64,000 nt of DNA, taken from the NCBI GenBank assembly GCA_013214965.1, contig JABSRU010000021.1:1-64000 (forward strand), read 5' to 3'. The position numbers were made by a program, and so were the translations under genes. Shown here in pieces: positions 1-8,494 of this stretch (the first letter of the stretch is position 1; each line of letters starts with the position of its first letter). The notes beneath the pieces were generated by a model that saw only the letters and a program-made list of their open reading frames with translations, did no database searches and was not told the DNA's origin. The DNA is from Gammaproteobacteria bacterium (GTDB lineage: Bacteria > Pseudomonadota > Gammaproteobacteria > Enterobacterales > Psychrobiaceae).

Positions 1-621
1 ATACTCAATCACGTTACCTTGAATTAATGGATAAGAGTCAGAACGAATATAGATGCCGGAGCTCTTATGCCGCACGATATGATTACGTGCTAACGTCGGA
101 CTTGCATCAGAAATATACAGCCCATTATTGTTACTATCCCGTATCACGGAATCGGTCACGCTAACATTGGCCCCTTGGAAATGAATCGATGCTTCACCAT
201 CGCCTGCAAAACGCTGTTCAATAAACACCAATTTGGTCAGGCTATCAGCCACGGTATCTTCAAAACGAATATTGACCCAATCGCCCGCTTGACCTTCACT
301 ATAATCATCGCCATTGGTGTCACCGCCGACACTGTCATCTCGGTATGAGGTGAAATAAATCTTTTCTTGTGCTGTACCTACCGCGTTTAAGGCACCATAA
401 ATGCGTAAGCGGGTACCTGAGTAAAATTTAACTACTGAACCAGGTTCAATTGTTAACTCAATACCCGTATTTACCGTAATATCTGAAGTTATCAGGTGTA
501 TTTTATCTTTAGTCCAAATAGTCCTTTCGGAAACGTCTCCGCTATGAAGTTCCACTTCTAATGCCAGGGTATTAAAAGTCAATAACAATAACGTAAAAAT
601 AAAGGCAATACTGTTCTTCAT
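1..621 (-). CDS. Exported right-handed beta-helix repeat protein (3' end outside window)
   Basis: The reading frame is open from an ATG at 621 to the window edge, giving the first 207 residues. The N-terminus is a signal peptide (MKNSIAFIFTLLLLTFNTLA). It is followed by a block of the type 'LTIEPGSVVKF...RLRIYGALNAVGT...IYFTSYRDDSVGGDTNGD', typical of large bacterial exported proteins that lead into parallel beta-helix repeats. The last 70 residues show such repeats (VTDSVIRDSNNNGLYISDASP, then HIVRHKSSGIYIRSDS). An in-frame ATG at 636 is an alternative start; neither has a clear ribosome-binding site. It lies just downstream of the gene at 660-1406 on the same strand, so the two probably form an operon. 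Function is unknown; adhesion or polysaccharide binding is possible but unsupported. Confidence 0.75.
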   Translation of the reverse strand, partial: MKNSIAFIFTLLLLTFNTLALEVELHSGDVSERTIWTKDKIHLITSDITVNTGIELTIEPGSVVKFYSGTRLRIYGALNAVGTAQEKIYFTSYRDDSVGGDTNGDDYSEGQAGDWVNIRFEDTVADSLTKLVFIEQRFAGDGEASIHFQGANVSVTDSVIRDSNNNGLYISDASPTLARNHIVRHKSSGIYIRSDSYPLIQGNVIEY

Positions 622-659
622 TAGCTGAAATTCCATTTTAGGACTAGTGGTAATATAAT

Positions 660-1406
660 TTATAAGGTTAACGTAATGGTTAAATCATCAACATCTAATG
701 CCCAGACATTTACTAATGACGTTCCACAGCTTTCTTCGGAAATATATTTATTGGATTTAATAATTTTGAAGGGGATAATTTTATCATCAGTCGCAGATAG
801 AGTCTGCCAATGGTTGTTTTTTAAAATTTGCAACCAGCATTGAGGGATTTGTTTAATACCACTTACTTTTTTTATACCTGAAACGATTCGAACAAACTGA
901 TTATCTGTTGAAAGTTTATGTGCTAAGAAAAATAATGACTCAATTCCTGGGTTAGCTCTAATAAAATCTACCGGGGAATTTGAATCCTCCCAAGCTCTCA
1001 CTAACCCTTCCATATTACTCTCTTGGACAGTATATGGGGGAAGATCAGTATCTTGAGCTAGCCTTCTATTAGATAAATCAACCAATCCGAGCGCAATTCG
1101 AATAGTGGATTCCACTGTCTCGCCTGCATCTATTTGATCTAATATAATAGAGGTGAATACTTGACCTTTTTCTTCATTCCTCATACCTTCAGAAGCTATT
1201 ACTCCATCTGGCTCAGAATTCAGTGGTAAATAGGAAATAACTTCTATGTTTTTTAATTTTCTACCTAAGTTATTTGTTAGTCGTGTATGGAACTCGACTG
1301 AAACTAATTCGACCTTTAACTCATTACCTCCATCCTCACTATTAAAGAAAAAAAGAAAAAACCCTAAGGAGAATGTAGCCGAAAAAAATATAATTAGTGC
1401 TTTCAT
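660..1406 (-). CDS. Hypothetical exported or membrane-anchored protein
   Basis: A 248-residue protein I do not recognise as a named family. The first ~21 residues are hydrophobic (MKALIIFFSATFSLGFFLFFF), consistent with a signal peptide or an N-terminal anchor, so the rest should be extracytoplasmic. Residues ~30-110 look like a beta-rich domain (VELVSVEFHTRLTNN...IEVISYLPLNSEP). The C-terminal half contains 'VRIVSGI...PQCWLQILKNNHWQTL', vaguely like the core of transglutaminase-like domains, but the catalytic Cys/His/Asp arrangement is not evident, so this is only a hint. The beta-helix gene starts 24-39 bases downstream on the same strand, suggesting co-expression. The gene is divergent from the deacetylase operon at 1661. 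Confidence 0.6.
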   Translation of the reverse strand: MKALIIFFSATFSLGFFLFFFNSEDGGNELKVELVSVEFHTRLTNNLGRKLKNIEVISYLPLNSEPDGVIASEGMRNEEKGQVFTSIILDQIDAGETVESTIRIALGLVDLSNRRLAQDTDLPPYTVQESNMEGLVRAWEDSNSPVDFIRANPGIESLFFLAHKLSTDNQFVRIVSGIKKVSGIKQIPQCWLQILKNNHWQTLSATDDKIIPFKIIKSNKYISEESCGTSLVNVWALDVDDLTITLTL

Positions 1407-1660
1407 AGCATCCTACTAACCAAGCAATGTAAATAAGTTAGTGGAATTATATGTAAGGGCAAAAAAAACACAACAGTACAAAAGTAGTATTTATTAACAC
1501 TGTAATCATCAAATATCATTACAGGTGAGTTCAGTTTTTAACTAGCCCAATTAGATTATCGAGATTGGATGTCAATAAGTTAGAATATTGTGAACATAAT
1601 TATCAATATCCAATCGTTTTTTGTTCTAAAATCATCTCTAGAGACTTAACCTAGGAATGT

Positions 1661-2662
1661 ATGATGACACAAAATGTTAAAGTTGTTATTTCAGTCGATG
1701 CTGAATTCACCATTAATTCAGCATTTAAAGATCCTGACAATTATGCGCCATGCGCTCAATCTTTATTTTCCCCAGATCAAGAAACAGATGTCGGTTTTAA
1801 CGATCTACTCAACTTACTGAATCGACACCAAGTTAAAGCTACTTTTTTTACTGAAGCATTAAATGCCCATTATTTTGGGATTGACGAAATGAAAAAACAC
1901 GTTAGCACAATGCTACGCTTTGATCATGACGTTCAGCTTCACACACATCCGGTATGGCAAGAGTTTAGAAATACCGATTGGAAGAATATTGTCGTCAATA
2001 AAAAGCTTAAAGACAATTTTTTAAATATGTCATCAACTGATATTCAGCAAGTGTTAGGCGACGCGATTGATATTTTCGAACAGTGGACCGGTAAAAAACC
2101 GCTCGCATTTCGAGCTGGAAATCTCCAAGCATCGCTAGAGTTATATGACGCTTTAGATAAAACGGGTTTTAAGTTAGCCAGTAATATTGGGCTTCCTATC
2201 TACAGGCCAACAGAAGATAGATTAAATATCGAAAATCAAGTTACTTATCTCAGTAATATCGTTGAATTCCCAGTAACAACATTCCAAAGCATGGGTATCC
2301 GACATAAGGCACTGACAATTCAAGGAACTTCAACTAACGAAATTAAACAAGTGCTGAAACAATGCAAAAAATTAGGCATAAAACATGTTATTGTTTTAAC
2401 CCATGTTCATGAATTTATAAAAACAAATCCACTGACTCAACAAAAAAAAGCCAATAAAGTCAATTTATCCCGCTTAAATAAGCTATGTTTATTTGTAAAG
2501 AATGAGAATGGATTTGAATTTTCAACCTTTGCTCATCTTGCTAATGAGCAACAACATGATTTAACGGCTAACGAACAACCAAAACCGATTCAAACATCGA
2601 TATTGGCGGGACTATGGACTGTCATACAGAACTCACTTAACAATAAAATTTGGCGCTATTAA
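1661..2662 (+). CDS. Polysaccharide deacetylase family protein
   Basis: A 333-residue NodB-fold carbohydrate esterase candidate, removing acetyl groups from a cell-surface or exported glycan. Visible motifs: Asp13 in SVDAEF (catalytic base position), VKATFFTEA at ~58-66, the metal-binding pair His94-Thr-His96 (LHTHP), FRAGNLQAS near 150, and LTHVHEF near 247 for the last active-site histidine. No signal peptide is present, so it acts in the cytoplasm or on a lipid-linked precursor. The start may be Met1 or Met2; an AGGA lies upstream. The next two genes follow at 4- and 5-base spacing and encode acyltransferase-like enzymes, so the three form an operon probably dedicated to decorating one glycan. 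The C-terminal ~50 residues are not typical of the fold. Confidence 0.8.
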   Translation: MMTQNVKVVISVDAEFTINSAFKDPDNYAPCAQSLFSPDQETDVGFNDLLNLLNRHQVKATFFTEALNAHYFGIDEMKKHVSTMLRFDHDVQLHTHPVWQEFRNTDWKNIVVNKKLKDNFLNMSSTDIQQVLGDAIDIFEQWTGKKPLAFRAGNLQASLELYDALDKTGFKLASNIGLPIYRPTEDRLNIENQVTYLSNIVEFPVTTFQSMGIRHKALTIQGTSTNEIKQVLKQCKKLGIKHVIVLTHVHEFIKTNPLTQQKKANKVNLSRLNKLCLFVKNENGFEFSTFAHLANEQQHDLTANEQPKPIQTSILAGLWTVIQNSLNNKIWRY

Positions 2663-2666
2663 GATT

Positions 2667-3578
2667 ATGACAACGTACAATTTAAACTATCAGATCGGGG
2701 ACGTTATACTTTTCAATAAAAAAATATCAATTAGCACATTAACTAAAAGTAATTTCCCCACATCAACGCCTTTAAAGCAGTTACCCAATAATAATGCCGA
2801 TTTACCGCAATATTTGCCACAACTGTGTATTTCCCCCCAGTTAATCAGCAATAAAATGACTGTCATTGCTGATAAGTTATATTATATCCGCTCAATTTAT
2901 AATAATTATTATATCAAACTGAATGACTTTGACTCGTTCGAACATTATTTAGAAAAGTTTTCATCAAAATCAAGAAAATCATTAAAACGTAAAGTCCGAA
3001 AAGCAGAGACTGCAGAGTTTAGCTATCAAATCTATCAAACGGTCGAAGAAGTTGATGAATTCCATACTTATGCTTGCCAAGTTGGTGAACAGACCTATCA
3101 AAAAAGATTATTTGACTCATCCATTCCGACAGATTTAAGCTATCGTGAACAAATAAAATCTCAGGCTGAACAAAATAATTTTTTAGGGCTCATTTTATTC
3201 AAAGATGGTCACGCTTGTGCTTACCTTTATTTGCCAATCGTTAATAATCAATATATCTATGCTTACCTTGGCTACGTTCAACAACATTCAGCCTACTCTC
3301 CCGGAACCGTGCTGCAATATTATGCATTCAATGAAATATTCAGCCAAAAATTAAAAGCCGATTACTTTAATTTCACCGAAGGTGATGGGCAGCATAAGAA
3401 GTTTTTTGCCACTGACAAGCAAACCTGTTGTAATTGCTTGGTGGTTAAGAATTCATTCAAAATGCGATGTTATCTAAAACTACAACTAATGTGTGATGGC
3501 TTTTCAGCGTGGCTGGGTCAAACTTTAGACAAATATAAATTACGTGAAAAAATCAAAAAAATAATCAGAAGAGGCTAG
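2667..3578 (+). CDS. FemAB/CelD-like GNAT acyltransferase (Acetyltransf_6 type)
   Basis: A 303-residue protein of the double-GNAT acyltransferase type found in surface-polysaccharide clusters. Diagnostic stretches are 'YLEKFSSKSRKSLKRKVRKAE' region (residues ~94-113), the basic segment preceding the first GNAT half, and a C-terminal half with ACAYLYLPIV, YAYLGYVQQH, SPGTVLQYYAFNEIF and FNFTEGDGQHKKFFAT, where the acyl donor and acceptor sites meet in this family. No signal peptide. It starts 4 bases after the deacetylase stop and is followed 5 bases later by a second GNAT gene, supporting a three-step modification (deacetylate, then acylate the exposed amine). The exact substrate is not readable from sequence. 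Confidence 0.75.
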   Translation: MTTYNLNYQIGDVILFNKKISISTLTKSNFPTSTPLKQLPNNNADLPQYLPQLCISPQLISNKMTVIADKLYYIRSIYNNYYIKLNDFDSFEHYLEKFSSKSRKSLKRKVRKAETAEFSYQIYQTVEEVDEFHTYACQVGEQTYQKRLFDSSIPTDLSYREQIKSQAEQNNFLGLILFKDGHACAYLYLPIVNNQYIYAYLGYVQQHSAYSPGTVLQYYAFNEIFSQKLKADYFNFTEGDGQHKKFFATDKQTCCNCLVVKNSFKMRCYLKLQLMCDGFSAWLGQTLDKYKLREKIKKIIRRG

Positions 3579-3583
3579 GAGTA

Positions 3584-4135
3584 ATGTTGAAAACATTGAT
3601 GAAATCGCTGCTCAATTTTGTTTTTTCTAGCTATGATATTTTTCAAATATTTAGCCTAAACAAAAAATCACCAAAGTTAACCCTGACGGATGGGTTTGAG
3701 TTTATTGAACTCAATGCCACAGCACTGGCTCAATACAGTGGTGCGTTGTTAGATAAAAACAAATCTTACTTAGGCACTGAATCGAAGGGATTTGCTTGTA
3801 TCCATGAGCAACAAATTGTCGGGCTATGTTTTTTTTGGTCTGGTCAACGTTATCAGAAACGTAATTTTATTAAGCTCGCTCCAGATCAAGCTAAATTGGT
3901 CCAAATAGAAACGCTAGAGTCGATGAGAGGCCAAGGCATTGCCCCGAATTTAATCAAATACGCTGCAGCAAATATGCTTAATCATAATTTTAATACTGTC
4001 TATGCCCGTATTTGGCATTCGAATACCTCGTCAATTAAGAGCTTTACCAAAGCTGGTTGGCAATATGAACGGACCATTATTGCCTTAAAGATGCGGCTAG
4101 GATTGCAATGTAAGTTTACTTGGCCTTTTAATTAA
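3584..4135 (+). CDS. GNAT family N-acetyltransferase
   Basis: A 183-residue single-domain GNAT enzyme. The acetyl-CoA binding motif A is visible as 'LVQIETLESMRGQGIAPNLIKYAAANML' region (about residues 105-132; the R/Q-x-x-G-x-G/A loop is RGQGIA), followed by the motif B part 'ARIWHSNTSSIKSFTKAGWQYERTI', where the conserved N-x-x-S-x-x-x-F-x-K-x-G-W signature sits. The N-terminal 40 residues are hydrophobic and aromatic and look like an added helix rather than a secretion signal. It is the last gene of the deacetylase/FemAB-like operon. Gene 4236 lies 100 bases downstream and probably has its own promoter. The acceptor is unknown; the context favours an amino sugar. Confidence 0.78.
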   Translation: MLKTLMKSLLNFVFSSYDIFQIFSLNKKSPKLTLTDGFEFIELNATALAQYSGALLDKNKSYLGTESKGFACIHEQQIVGLCFFWSGQRYQKRNFIKLAPDQAKLVQIETLESMRGQGIAPNLIKYAAANMLNHNFNTVYARIWHSNTSSIKSFTKAGWQYERTIIALKMRLGLQCKFTWPFN

Positions 4136-4235
4136 TCTTAAAAATTACACATTTAGTTACGTTTAAAACAGTATTTATCATCAAAGTTACCCTAAAATAC
4201 CTCGCTTTAATTTAGTCATTCTAGCGAGACATTTT

Positions 4236-6752
4236 ATGAAGCTTTCAAGCCTCACTTTGGCACTGATGATTGCCATTACTTCCCATGCAACCTTGGCTGC
4301 AGATCCTAAAAAAAGCGACAGCACTAAAAAACAAACCTTAAGCCAATTAATCAAAGGAAAAACAAAGTCTGAAGGCTTGTTAAATTTTTATCAGGACGAA
4401 AAAAGTGGTGAAACCCTGATGGTCTTAAATCAAGACCAACTGGATACCCCTTTCTTATATTTCGTTCACACGGTCGACGGTGCATCCGATGCAGGACATT
4501 TTAGAGGGGGCTATCGCGAAACCAAGATTATTGAATTTCGTCGTCATTTCAACCGTATCGACATTATCACCAAAACACCGCGCTTTGTTTTTGACCAAAA
4601 TAATCCCATCAGCAAAGCCAGTGAAGCCAATATTAGTGAAGCCGTATTAGCCAGCATTAAAATTGAAACGGAGGATAAAGGTAAAATAGCACTAAAAATT
4701 AATAAACTATTTTTAAGTGAAGCCTTGCACAAAGTGTCACCGTGGCAACGTGCTAATGACAAAGGGGCCAAAAAGCGCTTTAAACTCGGTAAGCTCGACA
4801 CTAAAAAGTCCCGTATTATTGACAAGCGTTCATTCGATAATAATGTTGATATCATTGTCGATTATGTTTTTACCAATCCCAATCCAAATGTTCAAGGCTC
4901 ATCAGCCATTACTGACCCTCGCGCGGTTTCAATTAAAGTGCAACATTCGTTTATTAAAATGCCAGAGAATAACTTTAAGCCTCGTTTAGATGATGCTCGC
5001 ATTGGTTATTTCACGCATCAGTTTAATAAAATGACCTCTGAAAGCTGGACTCCCTATCAAGATGTCATTAAACGTTGGGATTTAGAGAAAAAAGATCCAA
5101 GCGCTGTCCTATCCGATCCGGTTAAACCAATCACTTGGTGGATAGAAAACACCACGCCATTAGAATGGCGCGACACCATTAAAAAAGCGGTATTAAGCTG
5201 GAATATTGCCTTTGAAAAAGCTGGTTTTAAAAACGCAATGGTCGTTAAAATTCAACCGGATGATGCAACCTGGGATGCTGGCGACATTAATTACAATGTA
5301 TTGCGTTGGACTGCGTCACCTAAGCCACGTTTTGGTGGCTATGGCCCATCATTTGCTAACCCGTTAACGGGGCAAATTCTGGGTTCTGATATCATGTTAG
5401 AGTTTGTATTCATGAAAAACCGTTGGGTTTATGACACCTTATATTCTCAAGGTGCGGCTAGCTTAGTAGGCAATGACTCCTCATCACCGGACCTATATTG
5501 TAGCGCTGGACATCAGTTACAACACGGTATCATGTTAGGTCAAAACCTAACCAATAGTGATATTAGTAAAAAAGCGGTGATCGATGAAGGCCTAACCATG
5601 CTAATTTTGCATGAAGTAGGCCATACTCTCGGCTTAAATCATAATATGAAAGCCTCGGTATTATGGAATGAAAAAGAAGTGCATAGTAAAGCCTTAACCA
5701 AGGGAATTATCAGCGGTTCAGTGATGGACTATACCCCGGTCAATGTGGCACCCATTGGTACTGAGCAAGGTTATTATTTCCAGACAGGTCCAGGTCCTTA
5801 TGATTTATGGGCGATAGAATATGGTTATTCAACAGCGCTTAGTAATCCTCAAGCAGAACAAACACGATTAGAAACTATTTTAACCCGTTCGGCTGAGCAT
5901 GGATTGGCCTTTGGTAATGATGCCGATGACATGAGACGCCCAGGTAGCCATATCGATCCGCGCATTATGATTAGTGATATGTCTTCTAACCCTGTTGCTT
6001 ACGCACAAGATAGAATGGCGCTAATTAATCAGGCCTTTGAACAGTTAAAGACTAAAGCATTGATCGAGGGTGAATCCCATCAACAATTACTGACCTTAAG
6101 TAATACCTTATATGGGCAATATAAGAAGCAAGCAGAAATTATCTCTCGCCAGATTGGTGGTGTTTATATTGAACGTAACCACGTGACTAAAAACTCTCAA
6201 CTGGCACCTTACACGCCAGTGCCATTAGCGACGCAACAACAAGCGATGTCGGCGTTAGCGCAATTTGTCTTTGCACCAACAACGTTAGCGACCATGCAGC
6301 CATTGTATAGTCATATGCAACACCAGCGCCGAGGTTTCAGTCATTTTAGTCGCAATGAGGATCCTAAAGCTCACGCAATGATCCTAAATATTCAAAAATC
6401 AGTGCTTGATCAATTACTGCATAAGAATGTGCTGCAACGGATATCTGATACCGCGTTATATGGTAATCAATATCTTCTTAGCAACTTTATGAATGATTTG
6501 AGTGCCGCGATATTTATTGATGATAAAGCAGTGACATCTACCAGCATGAATGTGCAAATAGAATACGTTAAGCGACTGATTAAGATTGCGGGGCTAAACA
6601 ACAGTTCAAGCTATGATAATTTAGCTAAATCAGCGGCGGTTTATCAATTAAAGACCATTAGCAACCAAAGCACCTCGTGGGGAGCGAAAGAAGCAATGAA
6701 ATCTCATAAAGCTTATATTGATTTATTAATTGCACGAGCCTTTAGTGCATAG
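4236..6752 (+). CDS. Secreted zinc-dependent metalloprotease (DUF5117/DUF4953 type)
   Basis: An 838-residue exported protein with a classical signal peptide ending near 'SHATLAADP'. Residues ~45-90 (GLLNFYQDEKSGETLMVLNQ...FLYFVHTVDG) match the DUF5118-like N-terminal module of this family, the next ~200 residues the DUF5117-like part, and the catalytic centre is HEVGHTLGLNH with His459, Glu460, His463 and His469 (metzincin-style HExxHxxGxxH), followed by SGSVMDYTP, the Met-turn. Family members are periplasmic or outer-membrane-associated proteases of marine Bacteroidetes and Gammaproteobacteria; the substrate is unknown, with a nutrient-protein role likely. A terminator hairpin at 6762-6800 follows. 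It is monocistronic and convergent with wecB. Confidence 0.85.
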   Translation: MKLSSLTLALMIAITSHATLAADPKKSDSTKKQTLSQLIKGKTKSEGLLNFYQDEKSGETLMVLNQDQLDTPFLYFVHTVDGASDAGHFRGGYRETKIIEFRRHFNRIDIITKTPRFVFDQNNPISKASEANISEAVLASIKIETEDKGKIALKINKLFLSEALHKVSPWQRANDKGAKKRFKLGKLDTKKSRIIDKRSFDNNVDIIVDYVFTNPNPNVQGSSAITDPRAVSIKVQHSFIKMPENNFKPRLDDARIGYFTHQFNKMTSESWTPYQDVIKRWDLEKKDPSAVLSDPVKPITWWIENTTPLEWRDTIKKAVLSWNIAFEKAGFKNAMVVKIQPDDATWDAGDINYNVLRWTASPKPRFGGYGPSFANPLTGQILGSDIMLEFVFMKNRWVYDTLYSQGAASLVGNDSSSPDLYCSAGHQLQHGIMLGQNLTNSDISKKAVIDEGLTMLILHEVGHTLGLNHNMKASVLWNEKEVHSKALTKGIISGSVMDYTPVNVAPIGTEQGYYFQTGPGPYDLWAIEYGYSTALSNPQAEQTRLETILTRSAEHGLAFGNDADDMRRPGSHIDPRIMISDMSSNPVAYAQDRMALINQAFEQLKTKALIEGESHQQLLTLSNTLYGQYKKQAEIISRQIGGVYIERNHVTKNSQLAPYTPVPLATQQQAMSALAQFVFAPTTLATMQPLYSHMQHQRRGFSHFSRNEDPKAHAMILNIQKSVLDQLLHKNVLQRISDTALYGNQYLLSNFMNDLSAAIFIDDKAVTSTSMNVQIEYVKRLIKIAGLNNSSSYDNLAKSAAVYQLKTISNQSTSWGAKEAMKSHKAYIDLLIARAFSA

Positions 6753-6761
6753 AGCCTAAAA

Positions 6762-6800
6762 ATAAGGGTAAGCTTTGATTAAAGGCTTACCCTATTTAAC
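6762..6800. terminator. Bidirectional hairpin terminator between metalloprotease gene and wecB
   Basis: AGGGTAAGC (6765-6773) pairs with GCTTACCCT (6785-6793) around an 11-base loop, flanked by A-rich sequence on the left and ATTTAAC on the right. It lies between two convergent genes and can serve both. Confidence 0.6.
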
Positions 6801-6810
6801 TTTGGAAATG

Positions 6811-7935
6811 TTACTTAGCTTGCTCTAACAATGCTGCGACAATGCGCTGACAAGCTTGACCATCACCATAAGGATTATGAGCAACACTCATTGCTTGATA
6901 TGCCTTGTCATCATTAAGTAAGGTATTTATTTCCTTAACGATAACATCACCATCGGTGCCAACCAATTTAACCGTGCCAGCAGCCACTGCTTCTGGTCGC
7001 TCTGTGGTATCTCGCATCACTAATACGGGTTTACCTAACGATGGTGCTTCTTCTTGAATACCGCCAGAGTCAGTAATAATAATATGACAACGATTCATTA
7101 AATAAACAAACGGCAGATACTCCTGCGGCTCAATTAAAAATACATTATCGATATCACTCAAATGACGATTGACTGGCTCTTTAACTAGCGGGTTTAAATG
7201 GACAGGATAGAGAATTTCGCATTCAGGATGGGCTAATGCTATCGCTTTTAAAGCCTTACAAATACGCTCAAAACCATCACCAAAACTTTCACGGCGATGC
7301 CCAGTTACTAAAATTAATTTTTTGTCACGATCTAAAAATGAAAACTGTTTTTGATAAGCCTCTTGTAGTTCTGGAGTATTATCTAAACGGTCTCGAACCT
7401 GCAATAAGGCATCAATCACGGTATTACCTGTCACATGAATATACTCTGGTGATACTTGCTCTGCTAGTAGATTTTGCTCTGACATCACCGTTGGGCAAAA
7501 GTGAAAATTAGCTAATACGCCGGTTAACTTACGGTTAGCTTCTTCAGGCCAAGGCGACAATAAATTCCCCGTACGTAACCCAGCTTCAACATGACCAATT
7601 TTAATTTGCTGATAAAAAGCCGCTAAACTGGTTGAGAAAGTGGTGGTCGTATCGCCATGTACCAGCACAACATCAGGTTTGAACTCTTGAAGTACCTGTT
7701 GTAATCCAGACAAAATGCGATTAGTAATATCCGCTAACGACTGCCCTGCTTTCATAATGTCGAGATCATAATCTGGTGTTAATTCAAATAGGTTTAATAC
7801 TTGATCTAACATTTCACGATGTTGAGCAGTAACACATAGCTTATGCTCTATTTCTTGGGTTTGATTTAGTAATAAAGCCAGCGGTGCCATCTTTATTGCT
7901 TCAGGTCTGGTGCCAAAAACGGTTAATACTTTCAC
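6811..7935 (-). CDS. wecB: UDP-N-acetylglucosamine 2-epimerase (non-hydrolysing)
   Basis: Interconverts UDP-GlcNAc and UDP-ManNAc in the cytoplasm, feeding enterobacterial common antigen, capsule or O-antigen synthesis. The 374 residues match the usual family length. Hallmarks: [14 protein letters not shown] at the N-terminus, VHGDTTTT near residue 93, [22 protein letters not shown] near 211, and [19 protein letters not shown] plus RDTTERPEA near 285-315, which form the UDP-sugar site. No other sugar-nucleotide gene adjoins it, so its ManNAc product must be used by enzymes encoded elsewhere. It starts close to the remnant region at 7936-8494 and is transcribed away from it. Confidence 0.95.
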   Translation of the reverse strand: MKVLTVFGTRPEAIKMAPLALLLNQTQEIEHKLCVTAQHREMLDQVLNLFELTPDYDLDIMKAGQSLADITNRILSGLQQVLQEFKPDVVLVHGDTTTTFSTSLAAFYQQIKIGHVEAGLRTGNLLSPWPEEANRKLTGVLANFHFCPTVMSEQNLLAEQVSPEYIHVTGNTVIDALLQVRDRLDNTPELQEAYQKQFSFLDRDKKLILVTGHRRESFGDGFERICKALKAIALAHPECEILYPVHLNPLVKEPVNRHLSDIDNVFLIEPQEYLPFVYLMNRCHIIITDSGGIQEEAPSLGKPVLVMRDTTERPEAVAAGTVKLVGTDGDVIVKEINTLLNDDKAYQAMSVAHNPYGDGQACQRIVAALLEQAK

Positions 7936-8214
7936 TTCACATCCTCATGTTTAATCTAATTATGTAATAAGGATATCTAATAAAAGCATTTTTTTCTCTT
8001 TATTTATCAAATAATATGGTTCAGCCACAAAAAACCTTCATCAGTCTAATTTTTCCATAGAAAACAATCACTGTAATCAAAAGCATACATTCACTAAAAA
8101 TTTTATATTAGACGAAAATTTGCTATGGTGTGCCCGACACTGGTATATACCTCTGTGTAATTGGTATATTGCTGGTATGGAACGTTTTTTCCGGAGCGGC
8201 CTGAGATTAATGAT
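7936..8214. other. Intergenic AT-rich stretch upstream of wecB
   Basis: Very AT-rich sequence that must hold the wecB promoter on the minus strand. No gene, repeat or hairpin is evident. Short open frames around 8120 have no family resemblance until the POT-like remnant begins near 8215. Confidence 0.5.
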
Positions 8215-8310
8215 AATGGTTTCTTCCAGCCATACATTTCAACCATGGTTGGTGATTTATATGAAGAAGGCAATGATCGTCATGATGCGGTTTTATTGTT
8301 ACCTTTGAGG
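8215..8310 (+). pseudogene. Remnant of a second POT-family peptide transporter gene
   Basis: The plus-strand frame reads EINDNGFFQPYISTMVGD then LYEEGNDRHDAV. This matches the segment of POT/PTR transporters following TM4, 'GNGxFKxNxSxxVGxLYxxGDxRRDxAF'. The intact neighbour downstream has the same segment as GNGLFKANVSSLVGELYEDG. After DAV the similarity stops abruptly (LLLPLRKCF...) and nothing upstream continues it, so only ~30 codons of a gene near 1.4 kb survive. The GFFQPYISTMVGDLYEEG version is closer to other POT subgroups than to the neighbour, so this looks like decay of a paralogue, not a recent partial duplication. Recognition is by eye. Confidence 0.6.
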
Positions 8311-8494
8311 AAATGTTTCTATACAAACAGCAATTCTAATAACGAAACATAAGCGAGTAAACTTGCCTTTCTAGTACTGCGCAGGTATAACACCCTCGAA
8401 ATGAAAATATTTTTTAAACTAACGTAAAATTTTTCTACACTAACGAAAATTAAACGCGTAATAAACGCGCAATTATAAAAATTAGGATAATTAT

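Noticed and set aside
8120-8308. Short frame starting MLWCARHWYIPLC
   Set aside because: It lies in another frame over the POT remnant and shows no similarity to anything; the POT-like reading explains the region better.
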